Of a stretch of DNA of 64,000 nt, positions 54,591 through 64,000 are shown piece after piece. The notes beneath the pieces are model-generated. The model did not search any database and was not told where the DNA came from. It was given only the letters and a program-made list of their open reading frames with translations. Source of the stretch: Stenogyne calaminthoides. Its lineage: Eukaryota; Streptophyta; Magnoliopsida; Lamiales; Lamiaceae. The position numbers and the translations under genes are program-made. Each line of letters opens with the position of its first letter. The first letter of the stretch is position 1. Location of the stretch: assembly GCA_037126765.1 (NCBI GenBank), contig JBBCBC010000024.1, positions 20,061,554-20,125,553 of the forward strand, written 5' to 3'.

Positions 54591-55179
54591 AAGCAACCAT
54601 GGGAAAGAGCATTGGACTGCAGTAAAGAACATTCTGAAGTATCTGAAGAGGACACGTGACAGAATGTTGGTTTATCAGTCAGACAGTCTAATCCCCATCG
54701 GTTACACAGACTCGTATTTCCAATGAGACATGGACTCCAGAAAGTCTACCTCAGGTAGTGTGTTTTACATGGGGGGAGGAGCCATGACATGGAGAAGCGT
54801 AAAGCAGAAATGCATCACTGATTCTACCATGGAAGCCGAATACGTAGTTGCTTGTGAAGCAGCGAAGGAACCGGTTTGGCTCAAGAACTTCCTAGTGGAC
54901 TTGGACGTTGTCCCGGATTTGCCCAGCACGATCACAGTTTATTGTGATAATGTCGGAGCAGTTGCAAATTCGAGGGAACCGAGAGCACACAAGGTCAGCA
55001 AACACATTGAAAGAAAATAGCATCTTATACGAGAAATCGTTAAGAGATTCAACATTGAGGTGGCAAACATTGCATCGGAAGACAACCTAGCAGATCCATT
55101 CACAAAGGGTCTGCCTCAAAGTACATTTGAGAAACATGTGAAAGGAATGGATGTCAAGATCATTGTCAATCTGCTTTGA
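54591..55179 (+). pseudogene. A2 RNase H
   Basis: Pieces VKNILKYLKRTRDRMLVYQS (read directly at 54624), a stop near 54724, then MDSRKSTSGSVFYMGGGAMT, MTWRSVKQKCITDSTMEAEY and AAKEPVWLKNFLVDLD in frame 54730-55020. The C-terminal HLIREIVKRF-type end is frameshifted at about 55016. The coding region stops at VNLL (55179). Confidence 0.88.
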
Positions 55180-55278
55180 GTATAAGTGGGAGAAATATTA
55201 TTAGGTTCGTGTAGGTGACATTAGATGTCACATACAACACGAGACATGTTGTAGTATACTTAAAAGCAGACTTTGAGT
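55180..55278 (+). other. A2 3' untranslated region with upstream polypurine tract
   Basis: GAGTATAAGTGGGAGAAATA directly after pol is a polypurine-like tract. In A1 a second copy sits against the LTR, about 100 bp further on. In A2 that second copy and the first ~27 bp of the LTR are deleted between GAGTA repeats. Confidence 0.8.
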
Positions 55279-55580
55279 ATGCTTTTACTTTGTATAACAA
55301 AACTGGATTTTCTTATTTATTTACTGAAATAATCTATCAATCACTCGTGCATTAAATATGAATGAATGTTATATATATTTAATGCAAATCTGTCAATAAG
55401 TTAAGTACGTATTACGTTGTAGTTAATTTGGTGATACCAGATCACAGAAGATCAAATTAACAGCTCCTCGTAATTAAGTACAAATTCACAATCCAGATGG
55501 AAATGAACAAACCATCATGAAAGGTTGATGTATAAGACTCAAATTTACTTGTCTTGACCAAGATATTATACTAGTGCAGT
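55279..55580 (+). mobile_element. A2 element, truncated 3' LTR
   Basis: About 300 bp matching 48168-48460 of the 5' LTR, starting TGCTTTTACTTTGTATAACA. It lacks the LTR start and ends at TACTAGTGCAG, after which sequence no longer matches family A. Confidence 0.88.
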
Positions 55581-57453
55581 CAACAAAAACAGTATCGCCC
55601 CGCAATTAACAGACGCTAAACTTAATCACTCTTGCATTATTTTAAAAAAAATCTAAATACAAACCAAGAACGACATTCGCAAAAATTGGCGTTGTTGAAC
55701 CTTCTAGTGAATTCGCCAGAAATTCAAAATAAGGAGGTATTATAGAAACATGCAACTATTTTGAATCAAACGCCAGCGATTTCATCCTTTCATTCATTTA
55801 ATGCTCGATTATCTTAAAAATACTTACGGGGTTGTCTATTCAAATAACTTAATCAATTTATCTCAAACCACTAATTCATCATTAAAGGTCACAATTAGTC
55901 ATAAAGTCTAAGTTGACGTGCATTGGCCAATGACTTAGATCCAATTATGATGAGAAGATGAGTATTCTCCTCAAAATTTATTTCCATATAATTAAATCCT
56001 GCCATCACATTCCAAATAACCTAATTATTAAATATCTATTTAATTAAGCTAATTTAATTAAAGTTCATTAATAACACATGTCGTAAATTAATGACATTAT
56101 TAATTTGCACGCTCCCCAGAAATTAAATATTAAACTACATTTAACATTTAATCAACCAACTATAAGGTATTTGTGGAATCCATTTGTGAGATACCTATAG
56201 TTCTCATATAGCTAACGACAATAAACTAACGGTCTAAGAGTATGATGCTAGTCAATAAATTTCCATTTCAATAGGTCGAGTACGCTGGTTTAAAAGACGC
56301 AAAGCCCCAGAATCGTAAAAACTTTTCATGGATCATCCTTTCACATATGTCCGGACGAGCGATCGGATCGGCTTTGAACGATATCCATGGTCATTTATTC
56401 AAATAAATTAATCAATTTATCTCAAACCACTAATCTATCATTAGTTAACCCGCAAAACCAGTTTACAAAAAGTCTTCTCGACTATCCGTATCGCCAATGA
56501 CTTAGATCCAATTATGACGAGAAGACGAGCTTGAAAATTCGATCCGATAATGAATCATTTTGAAGATAACTACTATGCAAGATAAGACTTTTCATGGAAA
56601 GGCACCTAATCTGTTCGACATCTTGTCCCACGTCCAATCTTCCCGCGGTCAAAGTTCACCAACTTAACCAATCGATTTCTAGTCAAATGTGTTTGTCCAA
56701 CACAAAATCGGTACAAGAGATGTATTACAAGTTCGAACTACAACAAACTATCCTGACAAAAAATACCAATATCTAAGGAAACCCTATCCAAAAAATCTCC
56801 AGTATAACAAAAAGAAGTGAGATCTTTTGTACGGGTATAAGAGGAGCGTTGTTCAACACCAATACCATTGTGCAGGTTAAGCAGAAATTTCAAAGCTTAT
56901 GTGAATAGATTTATGCTAAGAACTATGGGATGAACACTTAAGAATAAATCTTCGATTTTGTGTTCTTCACGGCGGAAATCGGGTGCTTTTGCTCGTTTAA
57001 CTAATGGGCGTAAATTTTAACCCAAGGTTGATCCCATATTTATGCTCCAATTTCGAAACTGTATCGACTGGAGAGACAAGGTACAACCGGGTCAATTTTA
57101 GGTAGGCTTGCGATCCGTACGATTTGATGTGATAACAAGGCCATGTGCAAGTAAAGATAGTTTTAAGTAAAGTCTTTTTATAAATGTTCTATAACCTGTC
57201 TCACGCATAATCTTATCCCTCAGATTTTTGAGAGGCACCAACTTAACTAATCGGATTCACTTATTCGTTAGTTGAAAACCAGATCAAACTTAAAGATGTT
57301 TCACAAGTTCTCACTCAACCAACTCCAAAAATCGCTTTAAAATAAGATGAATGTTTATAACAAACTTAACTTAACTACCGTTCTATAAGATTCGTTGATC
57401 CAATCGAATACTATCCTAGTTTTAAGACGAGCAATCAAGAAATCGGGTCTATT
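55581..57453. repeat. Scrambled mosaic of D and B LTR fragments
   Basis: D LTR words occur out of order and more than once: GACTTAGATCCAATTATGA at about 55938 and again at 56500, and AACCAACTATAAGGTATTTG at 56155, which joins D LTR positions about 43450 and 44073. From about 56580 B LTR-like words follow (CACCAACTTAACCAA, ATGGGATGAACACTTAA), and a second B-like block begins near 57230. Divergence is high and no frame or complete LTR can be recovered. It stands where the 5' part of D is expected. Confidence 0.7.
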
Positions 57454-57937
57454 TTAGGTAGAGTTAATGGGCGTCGATTTGATGTGCCCAAAGGCCATGT
57501 CAATTTCGTGTTTTAATATTGTCTTTTTCAGTCGAGCCATTTCGACAAATGGGGCTAAGATTTTTGAGTTCGATGCTTCATCCTCACTCCATTCACGATC
57601 CTTCATCAAATCAATCATAATCAGTGACACCTTGTGCAGCATAGAGATTTTTGCAGTGAGGATAATTTTTCCTTTATCTTCCACAAACTTTCCCGATTCT
57701 TCCAGCAACCTTCTCTTCAGATATTCAAGACAATTTATCCTTGCATTATCAATTATGGCTGACATAATCCTTGCTTTTTCTTGTGTAACCGCATCAAAAG
57801 CTGTAGGTTATACCACCAATCACTTTCTGGACAATATCTAATAGAAGGCGATATTTCCTCTTCAGCATATGTTTCTTGAACCCTTTAGTATGATGTGAAT
57901 TAGTCGGTCGGAGTAGGTGTTTGATGACGGCACTCTC
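57454..57937 (-). pseudogene. Env-like ORF fragment (N-terminal domain)
   Basis: Frames 57454-57765 and 57794-57937 carry HTKGFKKHMLKRKYRLLLDI and MSAIIDNARINCLEYLKRRL, clearly related to element B 25537-26688 (FVRPMLKRKYRLLFDILSKT). It is cut upstream by the A3 LTR at 57938 and downstream by mosaic sequence. It is a third Sirevirus fragment of B type. The longer open frame past 57937 is LTR translation. Confidence 0.78.
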
Positions 57938-58646
57938 TGTTGGGATTATACTGGAAAGTATGATTTTACTTTGTATAATCAGACTGAATTTCAAACTTAT
58001 TTACTGAAATAAATTGTTTATCACTGATGCTTTAAATATCATTGAAATGTTACATATATTTACTGTATAACTGTTCAATAAATAGAACGTGTTACATTGT
58101 AGTTAATTTAGTGATACCAGATCACAGAAGATTAAATTAACAGTCCCTTGTAACTAAAAGTACACCATTCACGACCTAGATGGAAATGAACAATCCATCG
58201 TGAAAGGTTGAAGTGTAAGGCTCAGTTTGGTTTGTCTTGACCAAGAGATTACACTAGTGCATGTCTAGTGTACTGAAGAGGACCTACAAGAGGACAAATT
58301 CTTCAGAACTGAACTAGGAAGAATTAGACCTCAGTGGTTCGTTATTTCTTAATCTTCATCCCTTAAATAGGATCGTGTGTGGTTAGTAATTATTGCTTTG
58401 ACTTATTACGGGTAGAGAATCAACTAGATTCAATACTTTATATCTTGGGCAATATTATTGGTCACATGCGATTGCTAAGATTTAATACGGAGAATCGTGT
58501 GCAAGTACGCTTGTTCGATTTGCCCCCTTGGGAGGTTCATAAGTTTTATCATACCAAATCTTGCAAGTGGAACTAGTTTCCGGTATGGATAATAATGTTG
58601 AACCGTTCCTTTACCAAGGATAAAAGATATTAATTAATGGAAAGCT
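57938..58646 (+). mobile_element. A3, partial family A LTR
   Basis: Starts TGTTGGGATTATACTGGAAA and matches the first 700 bp of A LTRs through GATATTAATTAATGGAAAG. C3 interrupts it at 58646/58647, and its continuation lies outside the window. Whether it is solo or part of an element cannot be told. Confidence 0.88.
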
Positions 58647-60718
58647 TGTTGGTCCCGGTGCAAACGAGTTTTACAAATGTATGGGGGGGGGAATACACGT
58701 GTTCAGTGATTTTAAAACTTTTCTTTACTGAGGTCAGCTTGGGTCAGGTTGTCCTGATGATTTGGTCCTGAGAAGCACAAGTCGCCCTGAGTCAAAGTAT
58801 ACCTGAGACAGTGATCCTGAGCTGCTTTCAGATACCTCAGATAATCCCAACTGATCCTGAGTTTTCAGAGATCATGAGTTGCTTGGATCAGATAACTAAC
58901 TTACTGAACCCTCAGAAGAGTAAGTTCAGTTTGGTAACTATCTGTTCTAGCTACTCAGATGTGCGGAATGGTTGACCCTAAGTTTATACTCGTTTTAATG
59001 CTTTTGCTGAAAACCTTCCTTTTAATGAAATAGTGATTAGGCTGTGATTCAGTTTATATGCAGCTTCAGTGGATTGATTCGAACTGAATATCAGTGAAAA
59101 TATGCTTTCAATTCAAAGTAATGCAACAGTTAATCAAAGCAAAACAGAAAGCAAATAACACAGCAAGTTATAGTAGTTCAGAGACTCAAGCTCCTACGTC
59201 CACTCTCTCTGATCTCTTCAGAGAAATTCACTAATCACTTCCTAAGGTTTTCTGACTACCTCTGTAGTTTACTAACCTTTCTATTTTGAGCTTTATGACT
59301 ACCTCTGTAGTTTACTTACTCAAAACACACACAAGCTTTCTGACTATCCAAGATAGTTTACTCACTTCTTCTCTAGAGCTTTCTGACTACCTCAATGTAG
59401 TTTACTAACTCTTTACAACTCCAATCTCACCAACAATCACACTCAAACTACCTTACAAAGGGTTTGGGGGTTTCTTGGTTGGTTTCCAACTAGGATGAGA
59501 TATCCTTTACAATTAAGAACAATGCACAGGCTAGGATATCTCGACTAAGCTTTGGATATAACTTATCAAGCTAGGCTTACTGAAATGAGCTCTCTTCGAT
59601 ATAAAGCACTTGGGAAATTCTTGGGTTTTCGAGTGCTTCAACTTGCAATAATAAGTTTGAGCTCTTGAGTTGCTTACAAATTTCCCGTAACCTTCAATGT
59701 AGATGGTCACAAGTATTTATAGGCATACACCAAGGTCACTCTTGAAAAAATTATCCGTTGGAAGAGATAGCTCCATGAGTTTCCTCTTATGGTGTGTGAT
59801 GAACGGCTATATTTAGGGTTTGAGACTCCCTAGCACGTTTTAGGTAAACTGCTTTTCATGTAGCTGGTCATCACTTTTTGCAGTCTGGAACATAGTACTA
59901 CTGACATGTTTCAGTGACCTGTCGCTGTCAGTGTCAGTAAAGTACAGTGCTGTCTTCTTCTTTTTGACTTTTGTCTCCAGTTAAATGTAAACAAACTCAA
60001 CGGCTCTTTTTGGTCACTATCTCTGAGTGATATAACATTAACAACACTTTGTCTTAGTTCCTTTTGTCTGCATGAGAATGTCTTGGGCAATATCTATTTT
60101 TCTAAGCAATCGCGTTTTTCTCAGTATTGTATCATTCAGATAGATATTTTCAGTGCCTTGGAACATTCAGGTTTATACTGAGCATTCAGTACATTACTGA
60201 GTCTTCAGTAATTACTGTGCCTTCAGTATCCTTCAGTTTTCAGTCTTCAGTCTTCTGTCTTCTGTGTCTTCAGAGTCTTCCGGGTCTTCTGAATCTTCAG
60301 GGTCTTCTGAGTCTTCAGTGTCTTCTGAGTCTTCTCAGTCTTTACAGATATACTGACTGATATACTGAGTCTTCATGCTGAGTCTTCAGTTTCTCAGTTT
60401 CTCACTGAGTCTTCAGTTTCTCAGTTTCTCTCTGAGTCTTCAGTTTCTCAGTTTCTCACTGAGTCTTCAGTTTTTCAATTTCATACTGAAACTTCAGAAA
60501 CTTCAGTTTCATACTGAAACTTTCAGTTTCTTCATAAACTTACTGAGTCTTCAGAACCTATCCTGATCTATATCTGCAGACTATACATTTTGCAGTTAAA
60601 ATCCTGAACACTCTAAAACTGAATCCTGACTCAATTATCAAGATTATCCTGAACATGTCATACTCAGGGGTTTTGGGATCTAATCAAAATCTTCTTTTAT
60701 TAAATTTATCTCCCAACA
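58647..60718 (-). mobile_element. C3 element, 3' LTR
   Basis: 2,072 bp; the plus strand runs TGTTGGTCCCGGTGCAAACG to TTTATCTCCCAACA. Candidate target duplication AAGCT at 58642-58646 (partner outside). The longest C LTR in the window, because of its U3 array (about 60180-60560). Poly-C hairpin at 58674-58703, read as poly-G on the plus strand. Confidence 0.92.
60180..60560 (-). repeat. CTGAGTCTTCAG array in C3 LTR
   Basis: About 380 bp of CTGAGTCTTCAG, TTCTCAGTTTCTCACTGAG and CATACTGAAACTTCAG units, the reverse complement of the array in the solo C LTR. The array is the main cause of LTR length variation in family C. Confidence 0.9.
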
Positions 60719-60732
60719 ATTTCCCCCTTTTT
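60719..60732 (-). other. C3 polypurine tract
   Basis: The minus strand AAAAAGGGGGAAAT immediately precedes the LTR start TGTTGGGAG. It is the canonical primer position. Confidence 0.9.
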
Positions 60733-61077
60733 GATGATGCCAAAACCATCTTGTTACAAAACACTTAACCTATACTCAGGTTTCAGTTTTTGTATTACAA
60801 GATTGGCAATTCTCCCAACAATTATGTAAACAATAAGTCTCCCAACAATTTCCTCAGAGACAACATTCAGGTATATCAAAAGTAAAGACATGTAAAGTAA
60901 GATAATGAGATATTATCTTTTGAGCATAAATGATAAGGTTTCATTGATGAATAGTAGACAGTTACAAATTACAATTAACTTATCTGAAAAACAAAATCAA
61001 AAAGACAAAAAGATAAGGAAATTACAAGAGTCTTCTGAGTCTTGATCTTCAGTCTTCTTTTGCTCTTCTCGGTCTCT
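60733..61077. other. C3 3' untranslated region with PPT/LTR-start mimics
   Basis: No ORF of note. TCTCCCAACAATT occurs at 60811-60823 and 60838-60850; on the minus strand the second is GAGGAAATTGTTGGGAGAC, resembling a polypurine tract followed by an LTR start. Confidence 0.7.
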
Positions 61078-61802
61078 TCAGTTCTCTTCTTCCACCTCAT
61101 CAGCAGGCACTTCAAGGTTGAACATTCCATAATATCTTCTCTTCAGTGCATCTCTTTCTTTGATGATATCAGGATTGTTCCCTGTCAGGCCCAACTGAAT
61201 GGTGTACTGAGCAATCTCCTGAGAAATGGCTTTTTCATTCACCAAGCCATTCTCCAGCATAGGAGGAGGGTACAAGTATGGACCAGGGGCTGTTATCTGA
61301 ACCTTTCCTTCATCCGCAAGATTGATCCAGCCTTGAAGATACTTAGGATAGAAGGTCAGGAGATAGTCTATGAAAGCCTCATTGGAATCTGAGCTCTCCC
61401 CTCTCCATTCACTTAGCACATCATAGTAGAACCAAAAGTTCTCTTGATTTCTTCCCATGCATCGTTGAACTGGATTGGCATCCACTTGTCAACATGCGGC
61501 CATTTCTGTGCTTTAGTGTTCCCTCTCCTCTTGCTTGCGAACTTCTTGAAACCACTCCTTCTCTTCTGCTTTTCTTCCATCTTCTTTCTGATCACGGGTA
61601 CACCAGAAATAGAAGCAGCAGTTTTCTTGGCTTGCTCAACTTGGAGTGATTTCAGAGCACTTCTTGTATTGAAGACCTTCTTTTGAGGCTCAACCTCAGA
61701 CTCTTCAATATCCAGAATCAACGTCCTCTGAATTGTCTTAGAAGCCTTAGCTCTTTTGCCCTCAGGCTCTTCAAACGCCACAACCTTTCTTTTAGTGGGC
61801 AA
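61078..61802 (-). pseudogene. C3 env-like ORF, C-terminal part
   Basis: Two overlapping frames: 61413-61802 (KRAKASKTIQRTLILDIEES, basic KRRSGFKKFASKRRGNTKAQ) and 61078-61485 (NLADEGKVQITAPGPYLYPP, ISQEIAQYTIQLGLTGNNPD, then an acidic end EVPADEVEEEN). One frameshift at about 61440 separates them. The basic stretch could bind nucleic acid or act as a localisation signal. Matches C1 2118-2780. Confidence 0.78.
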
Positions 61803-63154
61803 TTCAGCTCCAGCTTGGCTTGTCCCAACTCTTCTTCTATCACTAGTTTCTCTGCAGCTACTTCTTGCATTGTTTCTTCTGAAACCTGAGTGTAGACTGG
61901 CTTCTCCACCTTTTTGAACTTCAGTTTCTCAGTGGCTTTGACTTCTTTCATAGCTTCAGCAATGATTTTCTTTTTAGCTTCTTTGATAGTCTTGCCTTTC
62001 AAAGTATGTTCCAATAACTTTCTTAGATCAGCTCCGGGTCTTTCCCCCTTCTTGGAACCATACTTTGGCAGAAGTCTGGAGAGTGCTGTGTCCATATGAT
62101 ACTGCTCCTTGCTGACACTACGCACTTCCCCTGCCAACTGATCTTGCTCCTCTTCGAGCCTTCTTAGGTGGTTCTTCGCCACGGAGAACTCTTCAGACAT
62201 ATGAGCAAAATGGCTGGAGAGAGCTTCTTTGAACATGTTTGTCATCTTGGCCATGAGCATTGAGCTCATTTCCTCAACAGCATTTTTTACTAGCATCTCA
62301 TTCTTCTCCACCAATTTTGCTTCAAGATATTCAGTTCTTTCCTGATGCTTCTGCTTCAGCTCTGCACTTATCTCTGCTTTGACCCCTTCCATCTTCTCTT
62401 CAATCTTTCCTTCCATGGAGGTCAGCTTCTTAGTCAGAGTGTTCTGAAGTTGGAACAGGTCTGAAGAAGAACTCAGACTTTCCATCTTTTGATCTTGGTT
62501 GGCCAATACCTCCTCCATCTGAGCAACTTTGTTCAGGATTGGCTCAACCTTCTCCAGTTTCTCAAAAATTGGGGTGAGATCAATCTCAGGAGCATATATG
62601 ATCTGTTGTTTCTCCTGAGCCGATTGTTCAGCCTGAGTCTCAGTCTGAGCCTGAGATTCAGTCTGAACCTGTGCTTCAGACTCAATTTGAGTCTGGGTTT
62701 CACCCTGAGCTTGGGTGTCCACCTGAGCTTCAGTCTGCATATCAGACATTACAGGATTAAAGATAGGTACTTCAGTAATCTTGGCATAATTTTTAATAGT
62801 GCCAAAAGTTACCTGAAGGCTAACTTCAGTCTGAGGATGTTCGACAGCAGGCTCTTTAGCATTAGTTTTGTCTTTCTCCTTCTGAGATTGACTCTCATCA
62901 TCCCCTTGTTGGTCCCCATCTTGAGATTTGTCTTTGGAGCTCGGGGCACCAACTTCAGCATCCTTCCTCTCAGCAACTTTCTTCTTAACCAGCTCATCAA
63001 AGTCAGAAGTTTTCATCCTGAGCTTGGTTTTCCTGAATCCTGAGAATTCAGTAAGCAGAGTTGTTTCCTCGTTCCACCAGTCTTCACCTCTGAATGAAGT
63101 GATGTTGAGCATTTCGGGAAGAGTCTGGTTGAGGATATAGACTGTTGACCTCAA
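61718..63154 (-). CDS. C3 env-like ORF, coiled-coil region (478 codons)
   Basis: Longest env-like frame in the window. From the N-terminus: FDELVKKKVAERKDAEVGAP, acidic DGDQQGDDESQSQKEKDK, a Gln/Thr/Glu tract at about residues 130-175 (QVDTQAQGETQTQIESEAQV and similar), then a long heptad-patterned segment (LEAKLVEKNEMLVKNAVEEM) predicted coiled coil, and SVSKEQYHMDTALSRLLPKY. The last ~40 residues differ in frame from C1, so a frameshift near 61800 is likely. No signal peptide or membrane helix. Function unknown. Confidence 0.8.
   Translation of the reverse strand: MRSTVYILNQTLPEMLNITSFRGEDWWNEETTLLTEFSGFRKTKLRMKTSDFDELVKKKVAERKDAEVGAPSSKDKSQDGDQQGDDESQSQKEKDKTNAKEPAVEHPQTEVSLQVTFGTIKNYAKITEVPIFNPVMSDMQTEAQVDTQAQGETQTQIESEAQVQTESQAQTETQAEQSAQEKQQIIYAPEIDLTPIFEKLEKVEPILNKVAQMEEVLANQDQKMESLSSSSDLFQLQNTLTKKLTSMEGKIEEKMEGVKAEISAELKQKHQERTEYLEAKLVEKNEMLVKNAVEEMSSMLMAKMTNMFKEALSSHFAHMSEEFSVAKNHLRRLEEEQDQLAGEVRSVSKEQYHMDTALSRLLPKYGSKKGERPGADLRKLLEHTLKGKTIKEAKKKIIAEAMKEVKATEKLKFKKVEKPVYTQVSEETMQEVAAEKLVIEEELGQAKLELNCPLKERLWRLKSLRAKELRLLRQFRGR
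62620..62745 (-). repeat. Gln/Thr/Glu-coding CTGAG repeat in C3 env-like ORF
   Basis: Short imperfect units of about 12-18 bp containing CAGTCTGAGCCTGAG-type words. They encode alternating Gln-Thr and Glu-Ala/Ser residues. Not present in C1 at the same position. Confidence 0.8.
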
Positions 63155-63751
63155 TCAGAAGAAGATGTATTGGAGGTCAGGGAATGAGCTAAGCTCAGGG
63201 TAGCGGTCTAGAATGAACTGTTCCCCCTTGCTTCGCCACTCAGTCTCTTCAGCTTCACCCTTCTTGAGCTTCGGGCTTTCAGGTTCAGTGGGAAAAACTG
63301 CTGAAGGATCTAGGAATGGATCACTCAGGAGTTCGTCGAGGTTCAGCATCTCCTGAGTTTCAGTAAAATCTGAGGTTTGGGCAGGCAGCTCCTCAGTCTG
63401 AATCAGAATAGGTTCTGAGGTCTGAGCTGGCTCTTCCTCAGCAAGAATCTGAGCAGCCTCTGAGGTCTGAGCAGGTGTTTCCTCAGCAGGAATCTGGGCT
63501 GTCTCTGAGGTCTGAGGTCCTTGGAAGATTTCTTGAGAGAACTTGTCAGAGCTTAGAGACGTCTCAAGAACCTCATAGAAGACTTGCTCCTCAGTTTGCT
63601 CCTGTGCCGTTGATATAACCTGAGCCAACACATGCAAAGGCGATTTCTGAGCTTTTTGGCTCTCAGGTTGTATCTCCTCAGTCTCACTCTCCTCCTCATC
63701 AGTGAGAATCACCATTCTTTTGCGCTTTGGAGCAAGGGTCTTTTTCTTCAA
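63155..63751 (-). CDS. C3 env-like ORF, acidic repeat region (198 codons)
   Basis: Begins MKKKTLAPKRKRMVILTDEE, giving a basic cluster followed at once by acidic residues (EEESETEEIQPES). The middle has a 15-residue tandem repeat of the AQTSEAAQILAEEEP type. It joins the 478-codon frame at 63154 after a stop, and is preceded at 63752-64000 by the conserved N-terminal domain. KKKTLAPKRKR resembles a nuclear localisation signal. Confidence 0.75.
   Translation of the reverse strand: MKKKTLAPKRKRMVILTDEEESETEEIQPESQKAQKSPLHVLAQVISTAQEQTEEQVFYEVLETSLSSDKFSQEIFQGPQTSETAQIPAEETPAQTSEAAQILAEEEPAQTSEPILIQTEELPAQTSDFTETQEMLNLDELLSDPFLDPSAVFPTEPESPKLKKGEAEETEWRSKGEQFILDRYPELSSFPDLQYIFF
63369..63515 (-). 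repeat. 45 bp tandem repeat in C3 env-like ORF
   Basis: TCTGAGGTCTGAG-type boxes begin at about 63369, 63414, 63459 and 63504, an exact 45 bp period, just over three copies. The frame is kept, so the protein repeats every 15 residues. Confidence 0.9.
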
Positions 63752-64000
63752 TGTTTCAACAAAACCTTCCCCCTGGCTTTTTGGGCTTCTTCAGTAGCAG
63801 CTGGTGATTCCACTTTCTTCTCTTTCTTCCCTTTTATAGTCTTCTTGGTGGCAACAGGATTGAACATCACCTTAGACTTAGGGAACGGAGTGCAGTCGGC
63901 AAAGATATCCTCCTCTTCTCGGCACATCTCCAGAATAAAGGAGATCTTGGTTGCATGGAGTATCTTGCCTTTGATCGAGATTGATCCATCCTCCTTCTTT
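63752..64000 (-). CDS. C3 env-like ORF, conserved N-terminal domain (partial, off window)
   Basis: Minus-strand translation gives SISIKGKILHATKISFILEM and CREEEDIFADCTPFPKSKVM, followed by TKKTIKGKKEKKVESPAATE. It matches C1 4566-5261. It runs past the right edge, and a frame change near 63752 separates it from the repeat region. Confidence 0.75.

Noticed and set aside
62489..63043. 184-codon plus-strand frame, Leu/Phe/Ser-rich, membrane-like
   Set aside because: Exact antisense shadow of the Gln/Glu/Lys-rich env-like ORF of C3; the hydrophobic look is a by-product of the complementary codons.

Overview
This is repeat DNA from a plant nuclear genome, almost certainly a flowering plant. I find no tRNA, rRNA or convincing host protein gene. 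Nearly every base belongs to long terminal repeat (LTR) retrotransposons of the Ty1/copia superfamily, inserted into one another. Species cannot be told from this window.

I name four families by their LTR ends. Family A starts TGTTGGGGTTATACTGGAAA and looks Angela/Tork-like, with LTRs of about 1.7-1.85 kb. Family D starts TGTTAGTGTTAGTGTCC and is also Angela/Tork-like, with a 1.6 kb LTR. Family B starts TGTTGGGAAATTTATAG. Family C starts TGTTGGGAGATGAATTTAAT. B and C are Sirevirus-like (SIRE/Maximus clade): LTRs of 1.56-2.07 kb, long internal regions, an MDLFGPV-type integrase, and a large extra ORF (env-like) between pol and the 3' LTR.

Layout, left to right. 1-9176: minus-strand C1 (partial 3' LTR, env-like ORF, pol), cut off inside integrase. 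9177-9961: the only non-element-looking stretch, with a fold-back and a TATA-like box. 9962-13017: plus-strand C2 (5' LTR, primer site, gag), broken inside gag by A1. 13018-39704: minus-strand A1, which itself carries a solo C LTR (14207-16166, repeat CACTT), a solo B LTR (18235-19914, repeat TGTCT) and a full-length 14.7 kb B element (21777-36511, repeat TGTAG). 39705-39825: the rest of the C2 gag fragment. 39826-42836: minus-strand internal fragment B2. 42837-48140: minus-strand D. 48141-55580: plus-strand A2 inserted in the D gag, with a truncated 3' LTR. 55581-57453: a scrambled mosaic of D and B LTR pieces. 57454-57937: an env-like scrap. 57938-58646: plus-strand A3 LTR. 58647-64000: minus-strand C3 (3' LTR and env-like ORF, running off the window).

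All coding regions belong to gag-protease-integrase-RT-RNase H polyproteins or the env-like ORF, and nearly all are broken by stops, frameshifts, deletions or insertions. No copy visible here is autonomous. The most notable non-standard signals are: patchy, roughly seven-fold loss of CTG/CAG trinucleotides in element B compared with its relative B2 (possibly a methylation-linked sequencing artefact); conserved hairpins with C-rich loops close to the LTR 3' ends of both Sirevirus families; hairpins that present a GGGGGAAC-type purine tract; a CpG-rich leader in family A; and an env-like protein that looks nuclear and coiled-coil rather than envelope-like.
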